Of a stretch of DNA of 64,000 nt, positions 13,145 through 25,100 are shown one piece after another; position 1 is the stretch's first letter; the number at the start of each line of letters is the position of its first letter. Under the pieces are notes generated by a model that made no database searches, was not told the DNA's origin, and saw only the letters and a list, made by a program, of their open reading frames with translations. The DNA comes from Sipunculus nudus. Lineage: Eukaryota; Annelida; Sipuncula; Golfingiida; Sipunculidae. The DNA lies in contig CM049319.1 in the NCBI GenBank assembly GCA_026874595.1, positions 67,237,917 through 67,301,916 on the forward strand, read 5' to 3'. A program made the translations under genes and the position numbers.

Positions 13145-13588
13145 TGAAGTTTAAACCGCGGCCTTTCAAAGGCCAGGAGTTAATTATGTATGATATGTGA
13201 TCGTAAACATCGCCCTTGTTAATTTACGAAGAAAAGCAATGGTATGGATTACCGTGGTATCTTAAGATGTTAATAAGCTAAGTAACAAGGAGTGACTCGC
13301 ATGCATAACTGCATTTGCCTGCCGCACACAGGTGGGAGATGCGATCGTTTGATACGCCTTACCGAATACAGGCTCTTGGCCTCTTTGATCGCCGTGTTTG
13401 ATGTGATATTAACTGCGAACTGGTATCACTGTCAAGGGTTCCAAGCATGACAATTAATTTTGAAAATATTCCATTTTACTAAACGGTCAGATTTACCATT
13501 GTTTATATAGGAAATGGTTTGGGATTTCAGATTTATGTGACAATAAGCGGGATATTCTATTTACCGATATGACATAAAGTGGGATTGA

Positions 13589-13591
<3 letters not shown>

Positions 13592-13641
<50 letters not shown>

Positions 13642-14085
13642 AATCTGTGTTATAAGACTACCCGCGTGTCTGGCCAGAAATGGTCTTAATTAACAGGTCT
13701 TAATTTCTGCCACTTCTGTAATCTTCATTCTGAACAGTCCATTTTAATCATTTTCAAGGTTTTATGTATCATTTATTTCAGACTTATCGTAAGTAGATGC
13801 CATAGGTATACCACAGACCATATTTAAAAACTCATCTATGTTGTAAGCAATACACCACATACCTTTTCGATGACACCAAACGCCGAGCAGCCGCCCTGTT
13901 GTTCGCCTCAAGTTCTCAAAACGCCTACCAGATGGCTTAATTGAAACAAATTAAGTGAACGCTTGGTGGCGCCAGTTTAATGGCACATTAATGGTAAAAG
14001 GGGGGTGGGCATTTTACCCCGGGGGTGCGTTGATCTTGCCCTGCTCTACCCTATTTGTAAAGAAAAAGTATATATTTTCATAGGC

Positions 14086-14136
<51 letters not shown>

Positions 14137-14151
14137 ATATATTTATATATT

Positions 14152-14192
<41 letters not shown>
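13592..14192. repeat. Two (TA)n microsatellites
   Basis: Dinucleotide TA runs occupy about 13592-13638 and 14083-14192, the second interrupted by TTTATATA motifs. The open frame across the second run (repeated Tyr-Ile) is an artefact of the repeat. The sequence between them shows no gene. Confidence 0.9.
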
Positions 14193-14194
<2 letters not shown>

Positions 14195-14600
14195 ATTTAT
14201 CTGTAATTTTACGAAACATAACACACTATAGTAGACTATTTAAAACAAAAGCAACAGTGTAAACTGAATATTAAACATTTCAGGGAAATATGAGCACATA
14301 TGCTCATATTAGGCCTACCAAAACAGTGGGGTAATATGAGCACAATTTCAAATTAAAAGATTGGGCCTTATTTTGTTGATAACGTTAGAGGAACCAGTAT
14401 TTTCGTCAATATGCTTTTTTTATGAGACTTTCTCCTGCCATTCAAACGGAGAACCTGCTGACACCGGGATTTAGGCCTCTTACTTCTGCGATGCAAATCA
14501 AGTTTTTAAGGTGCTCATATTCCCTCTTTGTACCCGATATACATCATATTCTCTGAATAGCAGGCAGTCGATTTGTTCATCCCCTGTGGTTAAATGTATA

Positions 14601-14624
14601 TCCCCCCCCCCCCCCCCCCCCCCC
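14601..14624. repeat. Poly-C tract
   Basis: A run of more than 20 C. Similar C or G homopolymers occur near 10172, 16450, 24660, 25360, 50879, 53350, 53720 and 56543. Confidence 0.9.
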
Positions 14625-14774
14625 ACCCCGTTATCTCCTCTCCTTTGTTTTACGTCCCTGTTATGGTCCCAATTATATCAGTGCGTCTTTAAAATTGAAT
14701 ATACGAACTTTGGGGGACGGCAATAGACAGTAATTTACTAATGTGTCTAAAAGTGTCTCTTGCGGAGATATCAA

Positions 14775-14846
14775 GGTCCTATGGTGTAATGGTTAGCACT
14801 CTGGACTTTGAATCCAGCGATCCGAGTTCAAATCTCGGTAGGACCT
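14775..14846 (+). tRNA. tRNA-Gln (anticodon TTG)
   Basis: A complete 72-nt cloverleaf. Acceptor stem GGTCCTA pairs perfectly with TAGGACC, leaving discriminator T. The anticodon stem CTGGA/TCCAG encloses loop CTTTGAA with anticodon TTG (14808-14810), and the T arm CCGAG-TTCAAAT-CTCGG is perfect. There is no intron and CCA is not encoded, as usual in eukaryotes. A T run begins about 8 bases downstream and would serve as the Pol III terminator. It reads CAA glutamine codons. It looks functional, unlike the tRNA-derived repeats elsewhere in the window. Confidence 0.96.
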
Positions 14847-14852
14847 GACAAA

Positions 14853-14872
14853 CTTTTTTGTTTTTTTTTTTT
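14853..14872 (+). terminator. Pol III T-run terminator of tRNA-Gln
   Basis: Runs of T (TTTTTTG then a longer T stretch) directly follow the tRNA, as expected for RNA polymerase III termination. Confidence 0.75.
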
Positions 14873-14879
14873 CTCAATT

Positions 14880-15735
14880 TTAATTTCCATTTCCCGTTTT
14901 CATAGCAGGACTTTATTTGATATCAATCATATAACTCTTTTCAGTGTATAATTTAGCTTAAGGACAAACAGTCACCGGACTGAAGAAATAATCTGTGAAT
15001 AATAGTTTTATTAGTTTTCGCCAGGCGTCACTACGGCCAAATCACAGCCTCACAGGGATCGATTTGTTGAAGCACAGAATACACTTGGTTTAACATTGTT
15101 TGCTCAAATTTCGTCAGTGTTACATTTACAAATGCCAAATGACCCTTAAATAAAACACATAATTAAATTGGTGAATATAGGATCATTACGGTAATACCAA
15201 ACAAATCTACCAAATCGTGGCCTTCAGCCTTTCAGGGTAATCTGTGACAGGCGAGCTTATCCGGTGCTGCCATCTGGCGAAGGAGAGGTCAACTATGATA
15301 ACAATATTTACGCTTACTCCAGGCATTTGACATTCTATTAAGTTCCGCGTGATCAGTGGGAATCCTTGTTTCTTCTTGTTGATGTTATTATTGTCAATGT
15401 AGCCGTTACTGTATTACAGCCACCTTGCTGACTCACGATATTCTTTATGGGTTTGTGATTTTCTTTAAAGGGCCTTTTTTCGGATATCTGGTGTCTGTTT
15501 AAACTTAAGGTATATAATGACTTGACCCTTCGTAAAAAAAAGGCCAGAAAACGTCAATCCCATCTTTTAACCCCCGTACACAAGCAAACAATCACCTTAT
15601 GTAATAATATGTTTTTTTCTGTTTGTCAACATTGCCGTGTTTACTAACAGCGTGTTACTCGTAGATAAACAAGCTCATACAATCGCCACAGAGGCGATTT
15701 GAGAACTGTTCTTAACTGGAACTATCTAGAATTCA
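14880..15735. other. No feature recognised
   Basis: AT-rich sequence without a supported gene, RNA or repeat. Confidence 0.4.
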
Positions 15736-15739
15736 TTTA

Positions 15740-15896
15740 TTTTGTTACGAAGACAAATTTTTCAGGGGAATATATTGGGCCGATCCGGGATTTGAAAGCT
15801 TGTCGGTGTCGCACAAGTCCGGCGTACCAACCGCTTCGCTAGAAAAGCAAGCATCACTTGCGAGACAGTATGGTCCGCTTTTATGTCACCCCATAA
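15740..15896 (-). repeat. tRNA-headed SINE-like element, copy 1
   Basis: It begins TTTTGTTACGAAGACAAATT and ends in TTATGTCACCCC(A/G)TAAC, like the copy at 16015. Read on the minus strand it holds a tRNA-like head with an A-box-like segment (AGCGGTTGGTACGCC). The B-box is decayed here compared with the intact one in copy 2. It is probably a Pol III-derived interspersed repeat. Confidence 0.7.
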
Positions 15897-16014
15897 CACA
15901 TCCCATCTTAACAGCGTTCTGCTATCAGAACAAGACTAATGATCCCAGGAGTCATTCTTTGGTGAGCTTATTCCCTGGGCAGCAAAGTTTACCGTCATGT
16001 TGGACGAGCCCCCA

Positions 16015-16173
16015 TTTTGTTACGAAGACAAATTTGCTCAGGGGGAAAATATTGGGCCGATCCGGAATTCGAACCCTTGTCGGTGGCGCACAAGTCCGGC
16101 GTACCAACCGCTTCGCTAGAAAAGCAAGCTTCACTAGCGAGACAGTTCGGTCCGTTTTATGTCACCCCGTAAC
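16015..16173 (-). repeat. tRNA-headed SINE-like element, copy 2
   Basis: A near-identical direct copy of the element 275 bp upstream, in the same orientation. On the minus strand the B-box GGGTTCGAATTCC matches the Pol III consensus and the A-box-like segment is about 35 bp before it. This copy looks younger or better preserved than copy 1. Confidence 0.75.
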
Positions 16174-16179
16174 AATATG

Positions 16180-17520
16180 TACAGAGTAGGCCTGAGTCCG
16201 AAATCATATGAATCGCCAGTGAATAGCTGGCTTTAAAGAGAACGTAGGCCTGTTAGTAATATTTCGGGGGAAGCATATTCAATAAGCTGATGACGAAAAA
16301 CTTGCTAAAACTTGCATAACTGGAAAACTGGTTATACGGTCCAATGGCCTAAACTGTAAGTATAAAGGCGATGCGTCTCGAAACACTGTCGTTCACAATG
16401 ATCGAGTTCGGCTCTCGAATGGCTTGGCTGGGTCTCCGCTGCTGGAATCGGGGGGGGGGGGGGGGGGGGGGGATGTTGGTTACTTCTGCCTTTGCGGCTA
16501 TGGATAATGTAGCCTTCCTAAAAGGTCACCGATTCGGAATGTACGGTGGCGATCTCTCGCGGCTCTCTGCTTGGCTTGGTGTGGCATTGCGTGTGTTGCC
16601 TCAGAGAACGTGTTTAAGGAGCGCACAGGGCTGAGGTCTTGACCACAGCAACCTGCAGCTGCTCGATGAGCGTAAACTTCTTTTGGATGGCATATTCAAT
16701 AAGAACTTCTAATCGCGGAAACTGCTGGAAGGTATACGTATCCGGTTAAGGCCGTGTGTCTTTACTGGACGTTAATTATAATCATAATTAACAATTAATG
16801 CTGGTTTGGTTATTAACCTCTAGATATATTTACCAAAATAAACTGATGGTTTAATAAACAAGCTTTGGCATTTGTTCAACTTCTGTAATTTGACATCGCT
16901 CGGGTGTTGTGGTTACATGAGTTATTGTTCTATCAAATTCCAAAACACCCGTATATCTACAGTCACCGCGATATTTGTATACATCAAAATGATTTAATGA
17001 TTATGTTTTTTTGACATAATACATTTGATTGTTTAGATGGTTACACATAGAGTCAAATATCTTTGTTTGTTCATGTTAGGATTACTCATACCATTTTTAA
17101 AATTTGTGATCATATGGATTTAATACAAGTTAACTAGGTATATTTAAAGTCAAAGCTTACATCAACATTCTTAAAATATTAGTTAGGACTGTTGATACAA
17201 AGCCCGAACACAAACCCGCAATAAAAATATGTATACAGTGCATACTGAAGATAAAAGAAAGGGTTTAAAACATGAAACGTTCAAACCCTATAGGTGACGG
17301 GATAATTGGGGGATTGGATGTAGTATGGTTGTTATGGCATGCCGGACTCCAGCCAGGTTTCTGAATGAATTTTATAGAAGCAATTTCGACAAAATTATAG
17401 GAGTTTTCATTAAAAAAATAGGCAAAATATAGGAGTTTTCACTGCATAACCATGTTTTACACGGTAATTGACCATGACCATCAGTTCTCAAACAGCATGT
17501 AAAGGGCTGTTTAATAGGTT
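16180..17520. other. No gene seen; poly-G tract at 16450-16472
   Basis: The segment at 16370-16640 has higher GC and an open frame running through the G tract. It shows no recognisable protein and I do not call a gene. The rest is AT-rich. Confidence 0.4.

Positions 17521-17523
<3 letters not shown>

Positions 17524-17564
<41 letters not shown>
17524..17564. repeat. (TA)n microsatellite
   Basis: About 20 TA units. Confidence 0.95.
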
Positions 17565-17565
<1 letters not shown>

Positions 17566-17724
17566 CTGTCACATCTACCTGGACAATTCTACGAAAGAGC
17601 TGAATGTTTACAAAACCAACGGGTCTAATAACAATAATTATTCAGTAATAACATTAATATCAGAAAGAAGATTGCACAGGTAAAATAAATAAAGGATAAT
17701 ATATGAGAGTATTTTCTAAATTTT

Positions 17725-18160
17725 GGAAAATATTGGAAATTTAAGGAGACCATTTTAATAGGAAATACAGGGAAATTTTCGAAATTTAAGGAGACCATTT
17801 TAATAGGAAATACAGGAAAATATTGGAAATTTAAGGAGACCATTTTTATAAGGAAATACAGGAAAATATTCGAAATTTAAGGAGACCATTTTAATAGGAA
17901 ATACAGGAAAATATAGGAAATTTAAGGAGACCATTTCAATAGGAAATACAGGAAAATATTGGAAATTTAAGGAGACCATTTTTATAAGGAAATACAGGAA
18001 AATATTCGAAATTTAAGGAGACCATTTTAATAGGAAATACAGGAAAATATAGGAAATTTAAGGAGACCATTTTAATAGGAAATACAGGAAAATACTGTAA
18101 ATTTAAGGAGACTATTTTTAAAAGGCAAATACAGGAAAATATTGGAAAATATAAGAATTA
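17725..18160. repeat. 45-bp minisatellite, about nine copies
   Basis: Tandem units built on AATTTAAGGAGACCATTTTA followed by ATAGGAAATACAGGAAAATA. Units differ by a few bases, with occasional ATAAGG insertions. An adjacent motif of the form 'aggagttttcattaaaaaaataggcaaa' occurs at 17400-17440 but is not part of the array. Confidence 0.93.
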
Positions 18161-18728
18161 GCAGACGCCCTTGGCATTATCTTGTTGAAAAATGGTGAAG
18201 CATCCATAGTTATTCTGAACTACAAATAATGACTGGATTATCATTGCCCTGCGCAAGTCACTTAAGAATGAGGTATATTATAGGGTGGCGGATAATATAC
18301 AGGTGGTATTGATTAGGGAACAGGTCAACAGACCTTTTTTTCCATTACACTGACATATCTTAGTCACAACTGACGTTAATAGACAAGTTGCAACCTTGAG
18401 GTACCCATGAATCGTCTGAAGTACAAGAGTTTTTCATGGATTTGTGTCGGTAGGGATGCTTCGACACGTTTGTGATTGGTTCTCCTCACGAAGACCTTAG
18501 ACATTTTTTTGGTAATATTTAAATTAGGGCTGTCATTGATCAACATTTAACTTACTCCAGTATCCGAAGAACTAAAAAATCTCAAGAACTAAGCATAGTA
18601 ATCGTCAATATTGTTTTCTCATAAACAATATTAATGAAAATTTAGTTCCTATTTTAGACTTTAATATGCAAATTATGGCCGCCATTTACTATAAGTGTTC
18701 GAGTACCTTATATGGCCAAAGAAAGATC

Positions 18729-18755
18729 GTATATATATATGATATATATAAACTA

Positions 18756-18805
<50 letters not shown>
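18729..18805. repeat. (TA)n microsatellite
   Basis: A long TA run with a short interruption (AAACTAG). Confidence 0.93.
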
Positions 18806-18807
<2 letters not shown>

Positions 18808-18809
18808 CC

Positions 18810-19640
18810 AGAAAGAATACGTAATGACTGCTCTGAACACAGCAGAAGCAATGCGTATGTTCGTGGATAAGGTCTCTTGATGATGAATAATATCCCTCCT
18901 GCACCACGGGCTGACAGCACAACCTCCTCAATTATTCAGTTTCTACTTGGCCCGATTGAAGTTTTTCATGATAGACGACGCAATCTTTCCTCTAAGTTCC
19001 ATATAGCCACTTCTCCTAGGCAGATCCGGTTCTGTATAGTGGTCTGGTTCCACATAGCTGTCCGTCCCCAATACTATGCTGGTGTATTTTGGGATATCGT
19101 CCACGGAGGTTGAGCCTCGGGGACCAGGGGTCAATTGAGGATACCTGTCCGGTGTCAATTGGCTAAAATATGACAAGGACGAACTGTTTTGTACAATCCA
19201 TTAAAACCACAACAGAATAGGGATAGTCAGGCACCGAGACAACGAGTAAAAAAAGAAAGAAAAAAATAAAAAAAGAAGCACGTTAAAGTATGGAATATTC
19301 GGTTAGATATTTTCACAATTACAAAATCGCTCAAAATAAATGATATAAAAATGATATTTAAAACATAAGGGAAACCATAAAAATGTGTCGTAATCAATAT
19401 CCCCAGTAAATCTAACTGTATTGTGTGCTTCCTCTTTAATTTACCCAGGACTGTTAGCTCCTAGTATTGAGGTAGGTTATTCCGTAATTTAGCTCTCTAT
19501 TATGGACTTTATGATTGTTTCTTCCTGAGGTACCTTCAGATTAATATTTGGTTGTATATTGGAAAGGATGTCTGTGCATGACATAACATCATATTGTAAC
19601 ATTCTCGTCCTTTGACCTGGCCAGGGGTGGGGTATCAACA
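18810..19640. other. No gene recognised
   Basis: Short overlapping open frames on both strands at 18877-19176 have no recognisable content. A purine-rich stretch lies near 19250. Confidence 0.35.
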
Positions 19641-19669
19641 CTGATTGACAGTCAATATAGAGATGCCCC

Positions 19670-19905
19670 ATAGCCAATCACAGGCAGCTAAGGACTTGGC
19701 CCTCTGCCCCTCTGGGATAAAACCCCCTTGCCCTGGCGATTCCAGGCTCTCTTGGATCATCGAGCAGTGGACCCCTTTGCCTGCCCTCTGTGGCAGGCAG
19801 AGAGTATATGGCTTCTTTTTCACCTTGGGGTTGGTTTTACGACAGTGTCGGCTACCCAGGTGAAGAACCACCCACTACCAAAGAGCAGTCCTTTTATCTA
19901 GCCTG
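19670..19905 (+). other. Possible 5' exon or promoter region, plus strand
   Basis: This GC-richer island contains a CCAAT-box-like GCCAATCA (about 19673), a TATA-like GAGTATATGG (about 19801) and a consensus donor, TAGCCTG|GTAAGTATCT, near 19904. The arrangement would fit a first exon, but I found no downstream coding exon on this strand. It may be a repeat or a pseudogene fragment. Confidence 0.2.
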
Positions 19906-20269
19906 GTAAGTATCTTTCTGTTCCATTTATAAGTTCAGATAATAATATGCAGTCCTGATAATTTGAAAGTTTAGGCTCTAAGTTTTATTCCTGTAAAAAA
20001 AGTGTTATTTTATCTCTTTAAATTGTGCGAGTGCATGTTGCCCAAGCCCAATTTCCTCCCAGAATAAATAAGCAGCTACAATATAAAAGACCTTTTCCAA
20101 CCTTAGTATCGCCTCCTGCCGGCAACAATCGAAACTTTTTTTCTAGATTTTTTTTGGTGCTTTGCTTAACTATAAGTATATGTACATCTGCAAAATCCTT
20201 TCAAGTTTCGGACTACGTGACAGAGGCTTATATCCAATTTCCAGGTGTCAATCGGTTCGGTATACCACT

Positions 20270-20500
20270 CCTCCGGGGGCCCTGTGTGTGTGTCATCCCC
20301 ATTACTGGGTCATAACACCAAGGAGCCCCCGAGAGGGGCACTCGTTTGTGAGTGAAACACGACTGATTGGCACAGTCTCCCCATTAAGCCTGCAGAGCGC
20401 TCACCCTTGTTGGGGGCCGAACGTGAAAAATCTCGGCTGAGATTCGAACTCACGATCTCCCGGCTTTGAGTCCTGCGCTCTACCCCTGAGCCACAAAATA
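20270..20500 (-). repeat. tRNA-derived SINE
   Basis: On the minus strand the element starts with a tRNA-like head: A-box TGGCTCAGGGGTAGAGCG, then B-box GAGTTCGAATCTC about 30 bp later. The tRNA fold is imperfect in the anticodon arm. A GC-rich body follows, down to about 20270. This is the structure of a SINE rather than a tRNA gene. Confidence 0.75.
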
Positions 20501-21099
20501 AACAATATAAACAATCGAAACTCAGTGTTCGGGTCCATTAGAAAAGGTAATAAAGTTCGCCGGGAGTGCCATAATAGACCTTTAATTGTTTAACTCTCGC
20601 ATGCAAAATATATGTAAGATACCAATGTCAGGCGTAAAATCCGGCGTTGCTTTTCGGGATTAAACCTATATTATTCAGTTCCAAAATTGTGTCCCATTTA
20701 TTTCGTTAAATGGACCAATTCATGAATTTCATATAAAACTAGATGTTGGCTATCGCCCAGCAATCACTGGTAACTTCTCCCAAGTCTGCAGCTGAGCGAT
20801 AAAGAGTAATCGGCTTTTTAGGCACGACCTTTGAAACTAGGTAAAAGGTATAAAATAAATATCAGGGGCAAATCTGTCACCGCGGACTAACATTGTAACC
20901 AAAGGTCATGGAAATCAGACATGAGATCTAGTGTAAACACGGGCAGAAAAGATCATGGTTAGTTGTTTCTCCTGTACGGGATATGACACATCAGGTCACC
21001 CGAGGAGTCAGGATCGAGGACACCCTGTGAGGCATGCATGGTCAGACCGTGTGGACCAGATACAGTTACGACGTGTCTGAACCGGAATGAGTTTTAAAT

Positions 21100-22030
21100 A
21101 GGGCTGCGCGATATTATCGCATATTGCGGAACGCGATACAGTTTTCGAATATCGATATTTTCCGATATTTTGTTAAACGCCCTAAACCCTTTTTTTTTTT
21201 TGTCGTAGAAAAATTATGTTTCTGTTACAAATTTAGATATTTCAATGGTTTGGGATTAATGAGACACTGAAAGTTAAAGCTAAAGACGCTACCGTGTCTT
21301 TAGACGTTAAGTCGGAAATGTTCAAGTAGGCCTGATATACCATAGATCAAAGGTCCGTCCAAGGAAATAAGCATGTCTTGCCGATGAAAACGGTTATAAC
21401 ACAGGGACGGATCCAGGATTTGGGAAAAGGAGGGGTCCTGCCTAGAAGGACTTATGACACACCCTAAATAAAATTTGCTGAAACAAAAAAGGGGGTCCGA
21501 ACCCCTGCACCTCTCCCCTGGATCCGCTTCTGTAATAATTAGTCACTTATTAATATCTTCACCTGAATTCACATCTTATGATAACTGCATAAATATCAAG
21601 TGTCAAGTACCGGCATTTATACCATTCTGTGCTAAACCACAGTCCAGAATTCATTAATCGACAAGTTATTTACACATGTAACACCTAATGACTTTAATTT
21701 TGTTTTAAGTAATGTCAACAACAAGTAAGTACTTTACTAAGTACATCAATAAGTAATATTGTCACATCTCTTTTTTAAATAAACTGATCTGCATTAACAT
21801 TTATCGTCTCACGATAAAATGATAAAAAATTATTTATAAAAATATATTAGTTTATATACATAAAGAGAGAGAGAGAGAGAAAGAGAAAGAGAAAGAGAGA
21901 GACAGAGAGAGGACGCTTATTTCCTATAAATTTAAATACAATGAAATATCGCGATAGATATCGCAATACGCGACCACATATCGCAAAAACTGCAATATGA
22001 AATAGTTACGCGATACCGAGATATAGTTTT
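21100..22030. mobile_element. Possible decayed DNA transposon or MITE with TATCGCG-rich ends
   Basis: The left edge starts GGGCTGCGCGATATTATCGC and has several GATATT/ATCGATA motifs. The right edge (21945-22025) is dense in ATATCGC and CGCGATA in the opposite sense. The central part is ordinary AT-rich DNA with a GA-rich tract (21864-21912) and no ORF. Ends of this type are common in hAT-like and other non-autonomous elements, but I could not find exact terminal repeats or target duplications. Confidence 0.4.
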
Positions 22031-22117
22031 AAAGTGTTTGATTACCTAAATGTCTTGAACACATGGTATACAATGGATTCCAGCATACTGTCCAGTTCTT
22101 TAACCTCACATTTTTTT

Positions 22118-25100
22118 TTATTTAAAAAAGACATACCATTCGGTCTCTCTCCGTTTCTTCCTGCGATACACGAAGACCACAAGCGCCACAATAATAACTG
22201 TAAAAAGTGGTATCACAATCCCGCAGCCAATCGCAGCCGAGTAATATTTCTTTTCATTGATGAAGTCTGTGAAAGCAATGAAATGAAAGAATTTAGAACC
22301 AACAAGCTGTCAGAACTATGCACTAATGTTCAATAGATATTTCTGTCATACAAGCGGCACCTGTCGGCGAAAAATGGCATTAAATGTTTGGGTCCTTTAA
22401 CAGATATGGAATATGATATATTTTGATATTTTACATGATTAAAGTGAAAAAATTAAGCTCTATCCGTAAGGCATTACCACGGCTGTATACGATCACTGAT
22501 AAAGGGTTAGGGGTTTTTAATCGTTATAAGGTCACGATGAGTAGAATGAGACAAGAATTGTGTTTAGGTTTTTACATTCTATCACATGTAAATGGTCTTA
22601 GGTTACATAACTTAAATTTGAAAGTATTAGAGCCTGCATAAGGACCTTCGCAAACATTCTATATCACCAGTTCCATAACTGTGCCAAGAAAGTGCGCTAC
22701 ATGGTAACATGGATGCAAGGAATAAATAAATCAGCGCAAAAAGAAATGGGATTCATGGGAGAGGTGTTCCATTATAAAAATGTATTAGCTGACATAGGAA
22801 AATGGTACAATCTAGCGGTATGACCGAACACCTGATAAAAGCCAACCCATTCCAGTAACTTCACACACTGTTTTCAAGGCCTCATTAGTCAAAGCATATA
22901 TCACTCTTTGTATTTTGAAAGAAAAGGATTGAACAAGCCCTGTGCGGATACAAGAGCCCGACATTTGGTAAAATTGACCAGACAGGCACACAGTGCCAAT
23001 TGTCATATCATCAAATATATACTGAGAAACATATTTTGTTTTTGTCACAGTGGAATGCATGCTGCTTCTGCCTTTGTAGATTGTAGGTGTTGTGGCTTTC
23101 CTAAGGTCACCGGTGCGGGTAAATCGGCGATCTTACATCTCTCGCTGGCTTGGCTGGGGTAGCATCACGTCTATCGTCTCCTCAAAATTTATAGTCTAAA
23201 GAGACAACCGGGGCGGTGATCCCGGATCACCTAAACCGTGTCTGTCTAAAGACTAAAAAAAATAGATCCTAGTCTTAGGGGAATTGCAATCAAATAACCT
23301 CGCTTTTATTTACTTATTATTTTTTTTTGCTCCTAAATATGGGCATCTATACGAGACTCGCGGTGCTACTTATTTGATAATATGATAGAAATCATAGACA
23401 ACCGGTACTTTGACCTGTTTCGGTATCATTGGACCTAATAGATGGAGGGTGAAACCTGTGTTAGACATAACAGGTAAATAAATCTAGCTGACAGTACTCA
23501 CTGTCAATGCAAATGAATGTATGAGATTCATTGCATGATACTGCTTCCCACGCTTCCTCATGAATATTCATAACCACACACTTCTTGGTAATTTCGTCCC
23601 TTACACCGTTGTGCCAGTTGGTCCACTGCAGGCGAGACCTAACTGTGTTAATATAGAATATATAAGTTAAGCATAAATGAAAGATATGTATGCCTATAAA
23701 TTTTCTTCCAGATAAACATTCATTGAAAAATATAAATAATATTTTTATTTCGACTGACAAGTGACAATCTGTAAAGGAAAACTTGATAACCAAATGTTAC
23801 GGCTAAATATTGTAAATATTATATTTCTTGAGCAAGCAACTCTGTTCTGCAGATGTCCTATACTTCTCTTATTGCAATCTGTATATATCATAAATCTTTT
23901 AATATGTGTGTTTGAAATGTAAAAAAAAATAAATAATTATACAAATATTTATGCAGTATCTTCGTAAGATCTAAAACATTTCTATAATTTAAAAAGTACA
24001 ACACTCACAGGAAGTGCGTTGATCGTCTACCACTTTGTACCAACCTCCTCGCATAAGTCCAATCCAGAAATGAGTTTTCTTGGAACTCGATTCGTTACTT
24101 ATGTATTCTATATATTTTGGATTGGACAGCAGATTTCCACCTAGTGTCTGACAAGTTTTGTCTGCTTGGAACCAGGATTTCCCCTCCTGATAGACATATA
24201 AACATTCTTTTCCCGCTGTTTTAATTTCACGGCACCATTGGCTTTCAAATTTGCATTTATCACATCCTTTGTAAAAAAAAATAAATAACATGTTAATTTA
24301 AATGTCATTCATTATTCTGGCTTATTAATAATGACGCCCTGAAGAGTGATAACTGATTGCATGCGTTTTCAGTGAAACTGCAGGTATCGAAATATTTGTA
24401 AAACGGATCATATTTTATGACAGTATGAGGACAGAAGAGCACTGTTTTTTTTTTAAAAATACAGTTTGCTTATTTTGGTTTTATGAAAAATGGTCCCTTA
24501 CTTCGGTAAGGAATACTATTTGGAACACCTCGGCCGAGCGTGGCCGATCAGGCCATGGATGTATGTATGGCCCAATGATTCACCACCAGTTGTGGTATAG
24601 TTCTCTGGAATCCACCGAGTTGTCATTTCTACTGATTGGTAAGAGCAAACACGCCCATTGGGGGGGGGGGGGGGACTTCGTAGCGTGAACTCTATCCTCG
24701 TGCCGTCCAAAAAGTATACCTCGGATTTCCCCTCTATTTTTAACCAGTGTTGTCTAATAACTTAAAAGGTAAAATATGTTTGGATTGCAGTACCTATACA
24801 GAAAACACATAGTTTTGCTCTTACACATCGCAAAACCGGTGCCCAGTTGATCTGGCCTTGACCTGGCCTTGCCCGAATACTTGCCATGGTGGCTCCCTTA
24901 CCTCCGTACAGGATCCAGGTCTATTGAGAAAATGATAGATCCCTGCAAGTGGATGTGCACACGACACAGAACTACAGCTTGTTTGACTTTGATTGCTGGA
25001 GCAACCACTTGATACAAACATTGCGGACCACATGCACCTGGACATCATCTGTCAACTCATAATTGCGCCCTTTACCAAACACATGCTTAAACCGTGTGGC

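Noticed and set aside
20437-20495. tRNA gene on the minus strand
   Set aside because: A- and B-boxes are present, but the anticodon stem does not pair and a long GC-rich body follows, so it is a SINE head.
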